Source: Semisulcospira habei (lineage: Eukaryota > Mollusca > Gastropoda > Semisulcospiridae). From it: 64,000 bases of DNA. The DNA lies in contig BTPG01000005.1 of the NCBI GenBank assembly GCA_036245525.1, positions 183,131,191 to 183,195,190 of the forward strand, in the 5' to 3' direction. Both the position numbers and the translations under genes were made by a program. This document shows, in pieces, positions 1 to 11,032 of the stretch (the stretch's first letter is position 1; each line of letters opens with the position of its first letter). The notes beneath the pieces are model-generated. The model ran no database searches, was not told the DNA's origin, and saw only the letters and a program-made list of their open reading frames with translations.

Positions 1-2
1 AG

Positions 3-83
3 GCCCTCGGCGGCCGACTTCAGTCGCAGTTCCCCCGCGCCGCGTCCGGCCAACTGCGGCTGATGTCGCTCGAGGGTCTTTTG
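3..83. repeat. Fold-back element, family E-like
   Basis: The left arm (CCCTCG...CAGTCGCAG) pairs imperfectly with the right arm (CTGCGGCTGATGTCG...CGAGGG). The right edge GTCTTTTGC resembles the CCTTTTGC edge of the family E copies near 32300 and 44330. Imperfect, so moderate confidence. Confidence 0.4.
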
Positions 84-178
84 CTTACGTAGGCTTTCGC
101 CTCACTCTCACTCCACCCCCTCCCTTGCGAAATCGCAGACAAAAATCATAGTGTCAGAGAAAAAGGTGCGGATTCCTG

Positions 179-386
179 TTAACTCGCTCAGCCCGACGGC
201 CGCACTTCCCAAATTTTGCAGGCGTCATCTCAATGACTATGCACGAGTTGCAGGAGATGGATCGACCATAATAATTCAAGGGCAGCGCTAGATTAGCTTG
301 GCGCCGACAGGCGCCAAGCTAATCTGGCACTACCCTTGAATTATCATGGTCGATCCATCGTAGTGCGTCAGGGCCGAATGGGTTAA
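179..386. mobile_element. Full-length fold-back element, family B2, TTAA ends
   Basis: TTAA bounds both ends (179-182 and 383-386). Core hairpin 258-358: the arms carry GATTAGCTTGGCGCC and GGCGCCAAGCTAATC around a short loop. The flanks AACTCGCTCAGCCC and GGGCCGAATGGGTTAA are partly complementary, giving nested inverted termini. It codes for nothing and I infer a non-autonomous transposon. Confidence 0.8.
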
Positions 387-418
387 CCTAAGCAGGCTCC
401 GAGGAGGAGAGGGAACGT

Positions 419-793
419 ATCTTCAAAAGTCCCCCGCCCCCCCCCCCCCCCCCCCCCCACCCCTCTTCTCCATCCCTTCCCGGTTGAGGGCAGATGAAGA
501 TCTGTAGTGTTTTTACAAGACGGAATGCTGTAATGCTGTCGCAGTTGGTCTGAACGTCGGGAGGTTTCGCTGACCCGCTACTACTTGCCAGGGCCAGGGT
601 GCGAGGCAATCAGACGAGGCGCGAATCGATGATGGATGTAGGACTGCGAGCGGGAGGGAGTTTGGGGAGGGGGGAGATGGGGGGGGGGTGGGGGTGGGGG
701 CAGAGGGGTGCGTTAGGGGGAGATGGGGTTGATGTGGGTTTCATCCTATACGGTCAACCTCTAACCCCTGACCCCGTCCGTCTCCCTTCCCCC

Positions 794-820
<27 letters not shown>
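419..820. repeat. C-rich and G-rich low-complexity tract
   Basis: A C homopolymer run lies near 430-459, G-rich sequence at 640-725 and C/CT-rich sequence at 775-815. Open frames here are composition artefacts. Confidence 0.8.
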
Positions 821-1250
<430 letters not shown>

Positions 1251-1259
1251 ATAGCTTGG

Positions 1260-1560
1260 ACTAAGTCACACGCCAAAAATTCGCATTGGTCCAAGTTGAG
1301 CCATTTCAGAGGCAGAAATTATAGCTGGGTTTGGACCGATTTAGACTGAAACATTCAGCGTCGGCCGCTTGGGCCTATGGCAATGGTTCAATTATGTGCC
1401 GTGGGCTTGGATGTATTTAGACGTAAAACAGTAACATGGGCTTGGACCAAATTAAACGTAGAGAAGTAGCATTGGCTTGGACCTATATCTACGTAAATAA
1501 ATTAGCGTGGACTCGGACTGATTTAGGCGTAAAAGGTAGCATGGGCTTGGAAACGTGCAG
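1260..1560. repeat. Degenerate ~35-bp tandem repeat
   Basis: About seven diverged units share a GGGCTTGGACC...TTTAGACGTAAA core followed by a ...GTAGCAT end. Period about 34-36 bp, clearest at 1405-1552. No coding content seen. Confidence 0.65.
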
Positions 1561-1930
1561 AGGTTAAAAAAAAAGATTCAAAGAGTAAAAGAAATAGTGG
1601 CAGGAGCTGGCGGCAATTGATAAATCGGCGTGGGCTCATGCTACTTTTTTTTTTTTTTTATCCCATTTGCCGGGCCACGCTCTGATCAATACACGGTATT
1701 TACGTCACCAATCAATAGAATTCATTCACGGGCCGGCAAGCCGTCTCTCATTGATACCAAAACAGTTCTGGAGAGATTGTGGTAAAGTGCCGGAAATCAG
1801 ACTAGACGCGTCCCTCGGCACGCATCTTTCGGTATATGCAACAATCTGCACGCACTTTTAGCGGTCTGAATCTAGACGCGCGGTACTCAGAGATTGCCGG
1901 CGCTGCACCCACCTCCCCTCTCCACCCACC

Positions 1931-2306
1931 CTCCCCCACCCGGGTCTGCCCTGGGGGACTTGGGTGGGGTTAACTACTTTTTAGTTCCCAGGGTCACCCT
2001 GGTCAGCCCCACAGGGTGGGTTTTCCTCTCTATTCTGGGGCATGTGTTTCTGTCTACCCTTGGTCCATTTACCTGTATTTGCCTTCTTAAACAGTCCCTA
2101 CTGTCTGCACTGCCTATAGCTCTTGATATTGGACGCGTGTTGCTAAATGGTCTTAGCTTTATTTAGGCCCATTTAACGTATTGGACCGGCTGGCGACATA
2201 CATTCAATGTTCTGTTTATTTATTTTTTTCACAAGCACTGCAGGCACGTCCTGAGAAAGTCTTGTTGCTGTCGGGACGTTAAGCAATGTACAATCAATCA
2301 ATCAAT
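1931..2306 (+). mobile_element. SINE-like retroposon, full-length copy
   Basis: A ~375-bp element beginning near CCCACCCGGGTCTGCC and ending in a (CAAT)n tail. It is flanked by 12-bp direct repeats CTCCACCCACCC at 1919-1930 and 2307-2318, a target-site duplication. Homologous copies lie at 15360-15781, 50857-51241 and 58152-58512 and start at the same 5' point. I see no obvious tRNA-type A or B box, so the head is unidentified. Confidence 0.8.
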
Positions 2307-2327
2307 CTCCACCCACCCACCCGCCCA

Positions 2328-2484
<157 letters not shown>

Positions 2485-2640
2485 CGGCTTCGCCTTAATT
2501 CAACCACATTCAATAAGGACCGCTGCATGTTGTGTGGTCTGCTGCTACTGCTAGGAAAGAGGAAAGGGCGGGAGAAAAGCTGCTGGGTGCAGCCGCCGAC
2601 TGACAAGTTTTCTGCACGTCAGTCTGTCGCACTATATTTG

Positions 2641-2699
<59 letters not shown>
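2641..2699. repeat. (GT)n microsatellite
   Basis: Nearly uninterrupted GT repeat. Confidence 0.95.
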
Positions 2700-2700
<1 letters not shown>

Positions 2701-2716
2701 AATACTACAAACATCT

Positions 2717-2818
2717 CCAAGAGGCATAGATCCTCATGAGCCCGGACTCCAAACATCACCAAGAGGCATAGATCCTCATGAGCCCTGAGGGCACATAAGG
2801 AGCTATGCCTTACTAGTA
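2717..2818. repeat. Two family A half-elements in direct orientation
   Basis: AAGAGGCATAGATCCTCATG occurs at about 2720 and again at 2760. The second copy is followed by a decayed right arm ending GCTATGCCTT. Looks like partial duplication of a family A fold-back element. Confidence 0.7.
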
Positions 2819-3219
2819 TGGAGATGTTTGGAGTGTTGTCTGTGCTTAGAGTGAAGACTGACTGGTTTTCCGCCGCGTTCGTTGTTAGGAGTCGTTTGTT
2901 GAAAAAGAAGCTTTACCACTGATGGTCTGCAGTTTATAACCGCCTCCCTCCAACGCCGTCTGGCCCCTCCACCAGTAGGAATCATAGCGACACAAAACTT
3001 TACCTACAGCCGAAAGGTTAACGTTGTCAGTGGTGAAGTCGGGGGAGGGCTCAGTGATGTGCAGAACGTGATGCTATTTTACCATTCAGTGCTGTAAACA
3101 AACTGTTCCAGGCTTTTCGAGGTCGTACTGGCTTCGACAGCAGCTCTGTTTTCCAATAGTTAATAGGACAAAATATGTTTACTTGTTCCGCGTCCGTCCG
3201 TACTTCGGTTCCTTACTTC

Positions 3220-3332
3220 GTTCTTTCGTTCGTTCGTTCGTTCGTGCGTGCGTGCGTATCTGCATGCGTGCGGTCGTTCGTTCGTTCGTGCGTGCGTGCG
3301 GCCGTGCGGTCGTTCGTTCGTTCGGTCGGTTG
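3220..3332. repeat. (TTCG/TGCG)n tetranucleotide repeat
   Basis: Alternating TTCG and TGCG/CGGT tetramers. The open frames in several phases here are repeat artefacts. Confidence 0.9.
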
Positions 3333-3610
3333 TGCCTCAGTTTCTTTGTCACTTCTTCGTTTCACAGCTGTTACACGTATACTATGAATTAACAGATGGT
3401 GTTTATATACCAGACTATGCAAACACCGGCTTGCTAAACTGCCTGTGGATTCTATCTGATCTACTATTAACCGACTGACATTACAGCTATTCTCTGTAGA
3501 CACTTCCCTGTCACTACTCGCTCTGCGCGGCCGTTTCTGAAATCTTCGTTTATTCAAACAACCAAAAGGCCGCAAACCGTCCAAGGAACATGGATACAAA
3601 TCGGTCTCAA

Positions 3611-3675
3611 CAAGAGGCATAGATCCTCATGAGCCCCCGCAATTGCGGGGGCTCATGAGGATCTATGCCTCTTGC
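3611..3675. repeat. Fold-back element, family A, near-perfect
   Basis: GCATAGATCCTCATGAGCCC and its exact reverse complement flank a GCAATTGC centre. One of the cleanest copies of the family. Confidence 0.9.
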
Positions 3676-3917
3676 AGTTGGGTGGTGTTCAGGTCTACCC
3701 TGAGCTAGGATAACTGGGGGAAAAAGTGAGTTTTGGTGGGTTTTTTTTTAACGGGCTGCACACATGACTCACTTTCATCTTTGTGTCATTGCATGCTCTG
3801 TCAATGTTAACTAAGCATGATTAGACCCATAAACACAGAAATTTACTGGGGGGGTGGGGGTGGGAGTGGGGGATGGTTTGTGTCAATGATTGCCGTCGGC
3901 AGTTTTGCGGGCGATGT

Positions 3918-4141
3918 TTAACTCCTTGTACCCCAACACCGAAATCCCCACATTTTGCCGTTGTCCCCTGAAGACTGCACTCTAGTGCAGGACACAGATC
4001 GACCATGATAGTTCAAGGGTGATGCCAGAATAGCTTGGCGCCCATAGGCGCCAAGCTATTCTGGCATCACCCTTGAACTATCATGGTCGATCCATATCTT
4101 GCTGTGGTGTGTCTGGGGTAGAATGAGTTTTAACTAGGCCT
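3918..4141. mobile_element. Full-length fold-back element, family B
   Basis: Begins TTAACTCCTTGTACCCC and ends GGGGTAGAATGAGTTTTAA. The core hairpin 3998-4092 runs GATCGACCATGATAG to CTATCATGGTCGATC around GGCGCC-cata-GGCGCC. Outer flanks are shared with the copies at 16047, 30474 and 49602. Confidence 0.85.
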
Positions 4142-4186
4142 ACGCAGACATTCATTTACGGATTCGATCACAAGACCTTAACTCAT

Positions 4187-4255
4187 ATAGTTCAAGGGCA
4201 GCGCTTAAATCTGAGAGTCTCCAAGCTAATCAGGCACTACCCTCGAACTATCAAG
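4187..4255. repeat. Decayed family B2 hairpin
   Basis: ATAGTTCAAGGGCAGCGC pairs loosely with GGCACTACCCTCGAACTAT. The centre is rearranged. Confidence 0.6.
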
Positions 4256-4403
4256 TGGAAAACTAACATCTTCTCTGGCTTTCTTAACCCCTTTACTGCC
4301 TTTGGACGCAGGTCGTGCTTCTGCGATCTTCGGGTAAGTCACGCCGAAGAGCCGAGCCCAGGCTCCGGCCCGGGAACATGGAGACAAAGTGGAGGCCGTG
4401 AAC

Positions 4404-4466
4404 AGGAGGCATAGATCCTCATAAGCCCCTCAACTGCGGGGGCTCTTGAGGATCTATGTCTCTCGC
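4404..4466. repeat. Fold-back element, family A
   Basis: AGGAGGCATAGATCCTCAT pairs with GAGGATCTATGTCTCT with a few mismatches. Confidence 0.8.
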
Positions 4467-4578
4467 GGCTGGTTTGTGTTCACTCAAGTTGCTTTCACCT
4501 TTGCAAATTAAAGATGCCTTCATTCAATGTAGACGCATTTACTGCAATTAATGTTGTGCTTTGTGCGTAGTAGATGAC

Positions 4579-4727
4579 CATAGGGGTCCGTTGATAGTAG
4601 CTTGGACTAATGCAAGTCCACTGCGCCACCGCGTGCGCGCAAGCGCCTATACTAAGCTCAAGCTTGCGCGCACGCGGTGGCGCAGTGGATTTGCATTAGT
4701 CCAAGCTACTATCAATAGATCCCTATG
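4579..4727. repeat. Long GC-rich fold-back element, family H
   Basis: Arms of about 65 bp pair almost perfectly from CATAGGGGTC/GATCCCTATG inward through TAGTAGCTTGGACTAATGCA and CACTGCGCCACCGCGTGCGC to a short loop near 4645-4655. Only one copy seen in the window. Confidence 0.85.
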
Positions 4728-4843
4728 TAGCAGACGAATCAAAAAGACCGGCTCCAGGGGACTCGAGCACTAACTTTGAACTAGCACGTTCAACCCATTT
4801 TCTGCAATTTGTTCTTTGTGAGTAGCAGAGATCTCAGAAAACC

Positions 4844-5031
4844 GGCCATTCTGCCGTAGAAGGCAAACGACAGCAAGTTCATTTTTGTAAACAGCGAGAT
4901 TTTCATTGTATTTCAATGAAAATCTCGCTTTTCCACACACACAAAAATTGGCCTGACTCTCGTTTGCCTCCGCCGTGAGATGGCCTTAGTTGCCTGCTCG
5001 GCGTTAAACCCAAATAACTAACTAACTAACT
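4844..5031 (+). mobile_element. 3' tail of a non-LTR retrotransposon with internal hairpin
   Basis: The segment from about 4966 (GCCGTGAGATGGCCTTAG ... GGCGTTAAACCCAAAT) ends in (AACT)n. It matches the tail of the RNase H-bearing LINE at 53656-54428 in opposite orientation. Just upstream is a perfect 35-bp hairpin, 4894-4928 (GCGAGATTTTCATTG arms), and the 4844-4871 stretch is an imperfect inverted copy of the tail region. Confidence 0.7.
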
Positions 5032-5251
5032 CTTTTGCCTTCCTAAGCTAAAGAAGCACATATATTTAAGTCCGTCTAGAAGCGAGAAAATGTGCGTCAG
5101 CGTCGCGTCATAGTCTGTGTTTTGGTGTTACCAACTGTGCCAAAGCAGCACGGCAGAAATAGCAGCAAATTACGAATAGAATCATTTACGCGGGGATTCC
5201 ATCTTTTCAGACAAAACAATTTTACAGACAGCAGTCATGTATTTTTTTTTT

Positions 5252-5316
5252 GCAAGAGACATAGATTCTCATGAGCCCCTGCTTTGCAGGGGCTCATGAG
5301 ATTCTATGTCTCTTGC
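5252..5316. repeat. Fold-back element, family A
   Basis: GCAAGAGACATAGATTCTCA pairs with GAGATTCTATGTCTCTTGC around CCCCTGC-ttt-GCAGGGG. Confidence 0.85.
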
Positions 5317-5635
5317 TTTTAATATCTCCTGTTAATAGAGTATATCTTTAGCTTGAGCGGATTAGTTATTCGTCAATATAGCCTGCGAGCGTCTTTTGTG
5401 GGTTTTCTTGTGACGTGTTCAGCCTTTATTTATCTGTCAACTGTTGACGAAACAGACAGCTAGGTTATTAATGGTTACACACGAATAACAGGCAATGCGT
5501 CAGTCTTATTTTTAGTTTGACGCATCCGGTTGTTTTGAAATTATGACTTAGTGTAATGGATGTAAAGTTTCGTAACTGTCTGGTTGTTTGGTCTGTTTGC
5601 GGTAAACCGATATCAGGTTTTCAAAGTGTCATGTC

Positions 5636-5715
5636 TTAACCCTTTGCCTCCCAGAACTAAATGACTTCCATTCTATAGAATAGAAGTCATTTAGTTTTGG
5701 GAGTCAAAGGGTTAA
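5636..5715. mobile_element. Full-length 80-bp fold-back element, family G, TTAA ends
   Basis: TTAACCCTTTGCCTCCCAGA at the left and TTGGGAGTCAAAGGGTTAA at the right enclose an almost perfect palindrome centred on TTCTATAGAATAGAA. TTAA plus CCCTTTG-type termini are what is known for piggyBac-type transposons. A diverged relative lies at 44710-44782. Confidence 0.85.
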
Positions 5716-6841
5716 AGAGGGAGCATGCGGGTATGTCCTAAAATCATGATGCGTCACTGGTCTTTGTCTAGAAGAAAAGTAATCGTCTGCTATACACTCT
5801 CCACCCCTACTACACCTCGTCCCACCCCCTTCCGTATAACGTTTCGTCCAGTGGTGCAAGCTAAAAGCATAATTTCCTTTTCTACCCACAGTTCCGTCGC
5901 TCCCACCCCCTCAACCCGTCCATGGTCCAGTACCACAGGCCACGGAACACAGTGCCATTTCCGTACTGTCCAGTCTCTTAGCCATAGTCAGTCCCAGGCA
6001 TCCCCTAATATTTCAATTCCCTACAAAACACTATTTTGCCATGCACAAAATAACCAAAAAAACAGCACATTGACAGTCTCATTTCTTGGTTATGAACCTG
6101 ATTCCTTACCAACCCCACACCCAAGCAGAGCTGAAATCAGCGTGCCCCTCAAATCACTACGTCAACGGCAACTCAACATAGGCCCACAATTGTCCACTGT
6201 ATAAGCTCAGGATGGTATGAATCAAAGCACCAAACATGTCTCCTCTGAGCTAACCAGAAATTTCCAGCAAATTCCAACATTCAGCCCTACTACAAATTTT
6301 CAAACAAGGCAAAATTTATTTTGAAAAACACCGGTAAATGCACTGCCTGAACTGCCCAATTTAAATATATAACGTAACCGTAGACTGACGCCATCTTGTT
6401 GAAAAAGGGCCACCACTCCTTTGTCATTTGGCAATGGAGTGATGGCCCTGTTCTAACAAGTTCCACCAGCACATTTTAATTTCCACACTTCCGGTGGTAA
6501 ATTGCGATCATCGTTGTATCCATCGAACGTGCTCTCCAGAAGGTGGTGTGTGTTCAGGCAGTAGGCCAGGACATTACCGCTGCATTATGGATATATTTGT
6601 TATGATTTGCATATCTCATTAACACATTTAGCCTGGGGTCGCACTTCCTAATATTAAAAGGAGTCCTAGATTACGGGTCAGAAGATAGTTCAACAATGGT
6701 GTATACATACCAAGGGGAATCACTCAGCGCTGGACATGCAAACAGTTAGAGCCCCTGCCCCCGACTATCGGGCACCCAATCGCCAGCCCACAGAGAAATA
6801 CGCAGGTAAAGAACAAGACGATCATGTACATCCCTTAAATT
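5716..6841. other. No feature recognised
   Basis: I see no coding exon, repeat or hairpin I can support. A 159-codon open frame on the plus strand (5725-6204) has no domain I recognise and low-complexity composition. Confidence 0.5.
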
Positions 6842-6918
6842 GTAGTTCAAGGGTGATGCCAGAATAGCTTGGCACCTATAGGCGCCAAGCTATTCTGGCA
6901 CAACCCTTCAACTATCAA
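6842..6918. repeat. Family B hairpin, truncated by a LINE
   Basis: GTAGTTCAAGGGTGATGCCA pairs with GGCACAACCCTTCAACTATC. The expected right end is missing because the LINE tail at 6919 begins here. Confidence 0.75.
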
Positions 6919-7590
6919 TACAATACAATACAATAATACTTTATTAATCCCTCACGGGGAAATTCACTGTCTGCCCATACAACACATGGCCTCATCAATC
7001 ACTCATATCACACTCAAAGAAAACACTCAATTAAATAAATAAACTGTAACAGACATATTGTTACCTTTGAATAACAATAGTATCCCCGATCACTGTATAG
7101 TGCCAGCGGGACGTTAAAATGGAGATAATGAATGGATGAACAATAGTAATAATACTAGTAATAATACTGAGAGGGCTAGTACTAAGGACGGAAGAATGTT
7201 GACCGACACTATCTACTGATATTACTGTTGTAAAGGGTAACAGCCTGAGGGACAAAAGAGTTGGCATAACGTGATGTACGACTTTTGGGTACTCGGAGTC
7301 TGCCACTTCGTTCGATACGTCTGCTGTCAAATTCATATCTAAGTGGATGTGTTTTGTCATCAAGAATGTTTGCCAATTTGTTTGTAATCCGTCTGTTGTA
7401 CAGTGTGTCCAAATTATCCTGTGCCCTACCAATCACCCCACCCCCTTTCCGGATTACTTTGTTAAGACGATCTTGGTCTCTGTTACATAAATTTCTCCCC
7501 CAGCACGTCAGTCCAAAAGTTAAAATGCTAACAATACTGGAGCAGTAAAACATCTGTAAAAGCTGAGTGGAATCCATATTTCTTGTAGTG
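6919..7590 (-). pseudogene. 5'-truncated non-LTR retrotransposon (CR1/jockey-like RT C-terminus)
   Basis: On the minus strand a 122-codon frame (7209-7577) starts inside a reverse transcriptase C-terminal region: SILTFGLTCWG, a QDRLNKVIRK-type segment and DTLYNRRI, the layout found after the RT thumb in CR1/jockey-type LINEs. An overlapping frame (7061-7432) shows a frameshift near the 3' end. The 3' tail is an (ATTGT)n run, read on the plus strand as ATACAATACAATACAAT at 6919-6935, followed by TTTATTAATCCCTCACGGGG. No catalytic RT motif remains, so this is a dead 5'-truncated copy. Clade assignment is tentative. Confidence 0.7.
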
Positions 7591-7879
7591 TTTCGTGTTA
7601 CAAGCTAAAATCGGTAAAGCGGTAAAAGGATGGTTGCACGGAGAGCTCGTTTGTTACCGTACTTAAGTACCGCCCCTGATTTCCGCTGAAAAGAAAAACA
7701 GTTGGGAATTCGTGTAAGTACCCTGACATAGTTTGGCATGACCATTAGATAAATACTATTCTCAGCGTGAATCGTCAGTTACGCATTTCATCCCATCGTT
7801 CTCACTGATCTCTTTTTGGCTCGTGAGATCTTAAAAGCAAAACCGCCCACAAGTATCAAAGGTTACAGTGCTTGACGTA
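7591..7879. other. No feature recognised
   Basis: Unique-looking sequence with no supported gene. Confidence 0.4.
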
Positions 7880-8326
7880 TACAGCAGAACCTGTTTTGCG
7901 TAGCCACCTTTTGTTCAAGAAAAACTGGTCTTAAGTGACAGGTGTTCTCTCAACAGAAATTTGTAGGGCAGCAAGTGTGACCTGTCATTAAAGACACTCA
8001 TTTAGGTGGCTACAGCCACACCCACAGCTACAGCCACCTAAATGGTATTCTTAATTAACTCACTGTGCCCGAGGTACGAAATACCCACATTTTGGAGTTA
8101 TCCTCTGAGGACTGCCTTACAATCAAACTTCAGGGGACAGATCGACCATGATAGTTCGAGGGTGGTGGCAGAATAGCTTGGCGCCTATAGGCGCCAAGCT
8201 ATTCTGCCACCACCCTTGAACTATCATGGTCGAGCCATATCTTGCTGTGGTGTTTCGCGGGCAGAATAAGTTATTGACAGGAGATCTCTCATGAGGGTGG
8301 TCGCTTAAGAGAGGTTCTGCTGTATC
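7880..8326. mobile_element. Fold-back element, family F, split by a family B element
   Basis: The left end CAGCAGAACCTGTTTTGCG and right end GAGAGGTTCTGCTGT are inverted. The core pairs TTTAGGTGGCTACAGCC with CTACAGCCACCTAAAT (8001-8044). A family B element (8055-8274) interrupts it at TTAA. The paralogue at 50571-50783 lacks this insertion and reads CCTTAATGACAGG across the site. Confidence 0.75.
8055..8274. mobile_element. Full-length family B element nested in family F
   Basis: Starts TTAACTCACTGTGCCC, ends GGGCAGAATAAGTTA. Core hairpin 8139-8236, with GTGGCAGAATAG matched by CTATTCTGCCAC, where the copy at 16047 has GATGCC/GGCATC. Confidence 0.8.
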
Positions 8327-9196
8327 ATTTTCAGTTCTCAGAGATGACGCCTGCTCAACCATAATCCTATGTAGATTATGTCGGTTGACAACAGTCAACA
8401 TCTGAATTATGCAAACCTCCAAATTGCCGCCTACTGCTACCAGTGAAAACTGTAAACATTTTCGCGCGTCATATCTACCACTGGTCCTCGTCATCTGGCG
8501 ACCAAATGACCATAAATAACACCTCTGTTGATTCCGTGTAACTAGCGGCACGTTGCGTTTCCACCACTGAGTGTGGATGTATCTGCTTCTGGTTTCAAGC
8601 GGAAATCAGAATTAGGCAAAAGCTGCACGAGTTTCCACGAAAACAGTGGATCATGATAAAACTCTGACAAACATGCTGCTGTTGTTGTTGCTGTTTTTGT
8701 CGCTGATGTTCTTGATCTATCTTCTGCCTAACATAGGTTAACCGCATGGTAATTGTGTTCCCCCATGACAGTGGATGCGCCCGCAAACGTCGAGTATAAA
8801 CACCGCAAAATGCACCAATTATAGAATCATACTGTTATGACGACTGCCATTGCGTATTTTAACACCCCCACCCCAACCCTCTGCATATGCAGCCGCGGGT
8901 ATTGATTACTGTACCGCAAGCTACATGAACATATGGTTAAATCTCGCTTAGGAGCAGATTTATTTTCATGTCTTCGTGAATTTCATGGAAACCTAGTGCG
9001 CACGTCGAGTCGACGTAAAATTCAGAGAAACCTTTATTATAGACTGCTGCACTGTTGGGATTACCTCGCGCCACCCTGGTTGTTAATGAGGAGTAACGTC
9101 AACAGGAGAGACTACGACAGCTCAGCGTATTAAGTTATAATCCCCACGCGCGCTCGCAACCACCGAACACCTTAAAACAAAGCCCAGTCACCTCTT
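8327..9196. other. No feature recognised
   Basis: A short (GTT)n-like stretch near 8670-8700 only. No supported gene. Confidence 0.4.
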
Positions 9197-9258
9197 AGAG
9201 GCATAGATCCTCATGAGTCCCCGCAAGATTGCGGGGACTCATGAAAATATGTGCCTCT
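9197..9258. repeat. Fold-back element, family A
   Basis: AGAGGCATAGATCCTCATGA, then GTCCCCGC paired with GCGGGGAC, a matched change from the usual GCCCCC/GGGGGC. The right arm is partly decayed (AAAATATGTGCCTCT). Confidence 0.8.
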
Positions 9259-9702
9259 GGCTGCACATTACAAAATCTGGAACGTTGACGTTAGCACAGT
9301 AGAGGGAGATCTCTAGGTGTTCTGTCTATGATGTCACTACCAACGTTCGTGGACGGTATTTAAAAGCCGCGCGACCGCGCGTGTGAGTATTTCGGTCGAT
9401 ACTGCCGTGTTTGCGGGACGTGGCTTCTGAGACCCTGCGACTCTCAGTTCTGTCAGCTGCTGTCGCTGTGGTACTTGTTAGCCGGTGCGGTGTCGTCGAC
9501 GTCAGCCTTGGTGTGGTTGCGGTGGATGCAGTAGTATTCGTAGTAGTGGCTGTGGTGTCGTATATGCATCGGGTGTAGTAGCCGCCGAGAGTTCTCTTTG
9601 CGATAGAAAATGGTTTTCCCTCCTTCGCAAACCACAAATCTGTCGAACAAAGGTTCCATGAGCGAGACAGAGGTAAGGAACAGTCTTTGCATTTTGTTAC
9701 GA
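9259..9702. other. No gene supported
   Basis: Minus-strand frames of 79 and 126 codons overlap at 9326-9706 but show no domain I recognise. Confidence 0.4.
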
Positions 9703-9767
9703 ACAAGAGCTATAGATTCTCATGAGCCCCCGCAGGGCGGGGGCTCATGAGAATCTATAGCTCTTGT
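9703..9767. repeat. Fold-back element, family A, perfectly matched variant
   Basis: ACAAGAGCTATAGATTCTCA is matched base for base by TGAGAATCTATAGCTCTTGT. Both arms carry the same differences from family consensus. Confidence 0.9.
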
Positions 9768-9983
9768 CGACCTGTGGTCTGTATGTCTTCCTTTGACCTG
9801 GCCTCTATGCAGGACAGTGGACGGTTTGGCTAAGCACTGTGCGTTTTAGACGTTGACCTCTTTAGTAAAATGCTTCAATCAGTTTCGTTTACCTGTTTTT
9901 ACATGGGAAAATAAGATTTGTATTGGTTTAGTACAGTGATATAAATGAACATTTCTTTTGAACGAAATACATGGAAAGAAATC

Positions 9984-10199
9984 TGTAACTCATTCTGCCC
10001 GTGACCCACCACAGCAAGATATGGCTCGACCATGATAGTTGAAGGGTGGTGGCAGAATAGCTTGGCGCCTATGGGCGCCAAGCTATTCTGCCACCACCCT
10101 TGAACTATCATGGTCGATCTGTCTCCTGAATTGTAATGCAGTCCTCAGAGGATAACTCCAAAATGGTTTTTTTTCGTACATCGGGCACAATGAGCTAAG
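9984..10199. mobile_element. Full-length family B element, reverse orientation
   Basis: TAACTCATTCTGCCC at the left and GGGCACAATGAGCTAA at the right. Core hairpin about 10023-10121 with GGTGGCAGAATAG/CTATTCTGCCACC. Confidence 0.8.
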
Positions 10200-10309
10200 T
10201 GTAGTAGGAAAAATATATATTTGAGAACAGAGGGAAAAAATTAAAATCTGATTAAAGAAACGAAAAGAAAGAAAAAAGAAGGGTGTTTTCTACTACACGT
10301 CAAAGTTGT

Positions 10310-10783
10310 GGGTTTTTTTTTTTTTTTAATTTGTGAAATCCTTGTGGTATTTTGATTTTACTTCATGTTGAACTGCACCTTATTTGTCACTAAAGATCTT
10401 TCTGTTTGTCTGTCTGCGTTTCTGTCTGAGTTTGTTTTTATCGTGTGTTTGTTTGCTTTTTTTTGTTTTTGTTTGTTTGTTTTGTGTTTCGTTTTGCTTT
10501 TGTTTTTTGGTTTTATGTGGGGTTTTTTTTTTTTTTTTTTTTTGGGGGGGGGGTGTTTTTTTTTTGTTGTTGTTTTTTTTGGGGGGTGTTGTTTTGGTTT
10601 TGGGGGGTTGTGTTGTTTGTTTGTTTGTTTTTTATTTTGTTGGTTGGGTGTGTTTTGTTTTGTTGTTGTTTCTTTTGTTTGTGTTTTGTGGGTTTCTATT
10701 GTGTTTGTTTGGTTTTTTTTTTTTTTTTTTTTTTTTTGGGGGGGGGGGGGGGGTGGTTGTTGGGGTTTTTTTGTTTTGGGGGG

Positions 10784-10824
<41 letters not shown>
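10310..10824. repeat. Poly-T / poly-G low-complexity tract
   Basis: Runs of T and G dominate. The 135-298 codon frames across it encode only F, G, V, C and L strings and are not genes. Confidence 0.95.
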
Positions 10825-10827
<3 letters not shown>

Positions 10828-11032
10828 CACTTTTCATATTGTCAGCCATTGAAATTCTGTGACTGTGTCAAATTCGTGCATTCTTCTAAACTGTTTGTCA
10901 TTACTATTTTATTACTCACTGTTTGTTTTTGTCTTGGTATTATGAGGTGTGTTTCTAAACTACTCATGTTATCGCTGCCTCACGCTGTGTCCACCTCTTT
11001 GGCCCCTTCGCAACTTGAACAACACCCAACTG

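Noticed and set aside
3611..3675. Hairpins as bacterial-type terminators or as assembly artefacts
   Set aside because: Tens of dispersed copies with distinct sequences and shared flanks are mobile repeats. A sequencing chimera would give identical arms and no family structure.
5725..6204. 159-codon plus-strand frame
   Set aside because: No recognisable domain, Ser/Pro/Thr-rich composition, no splice or neighbour support.
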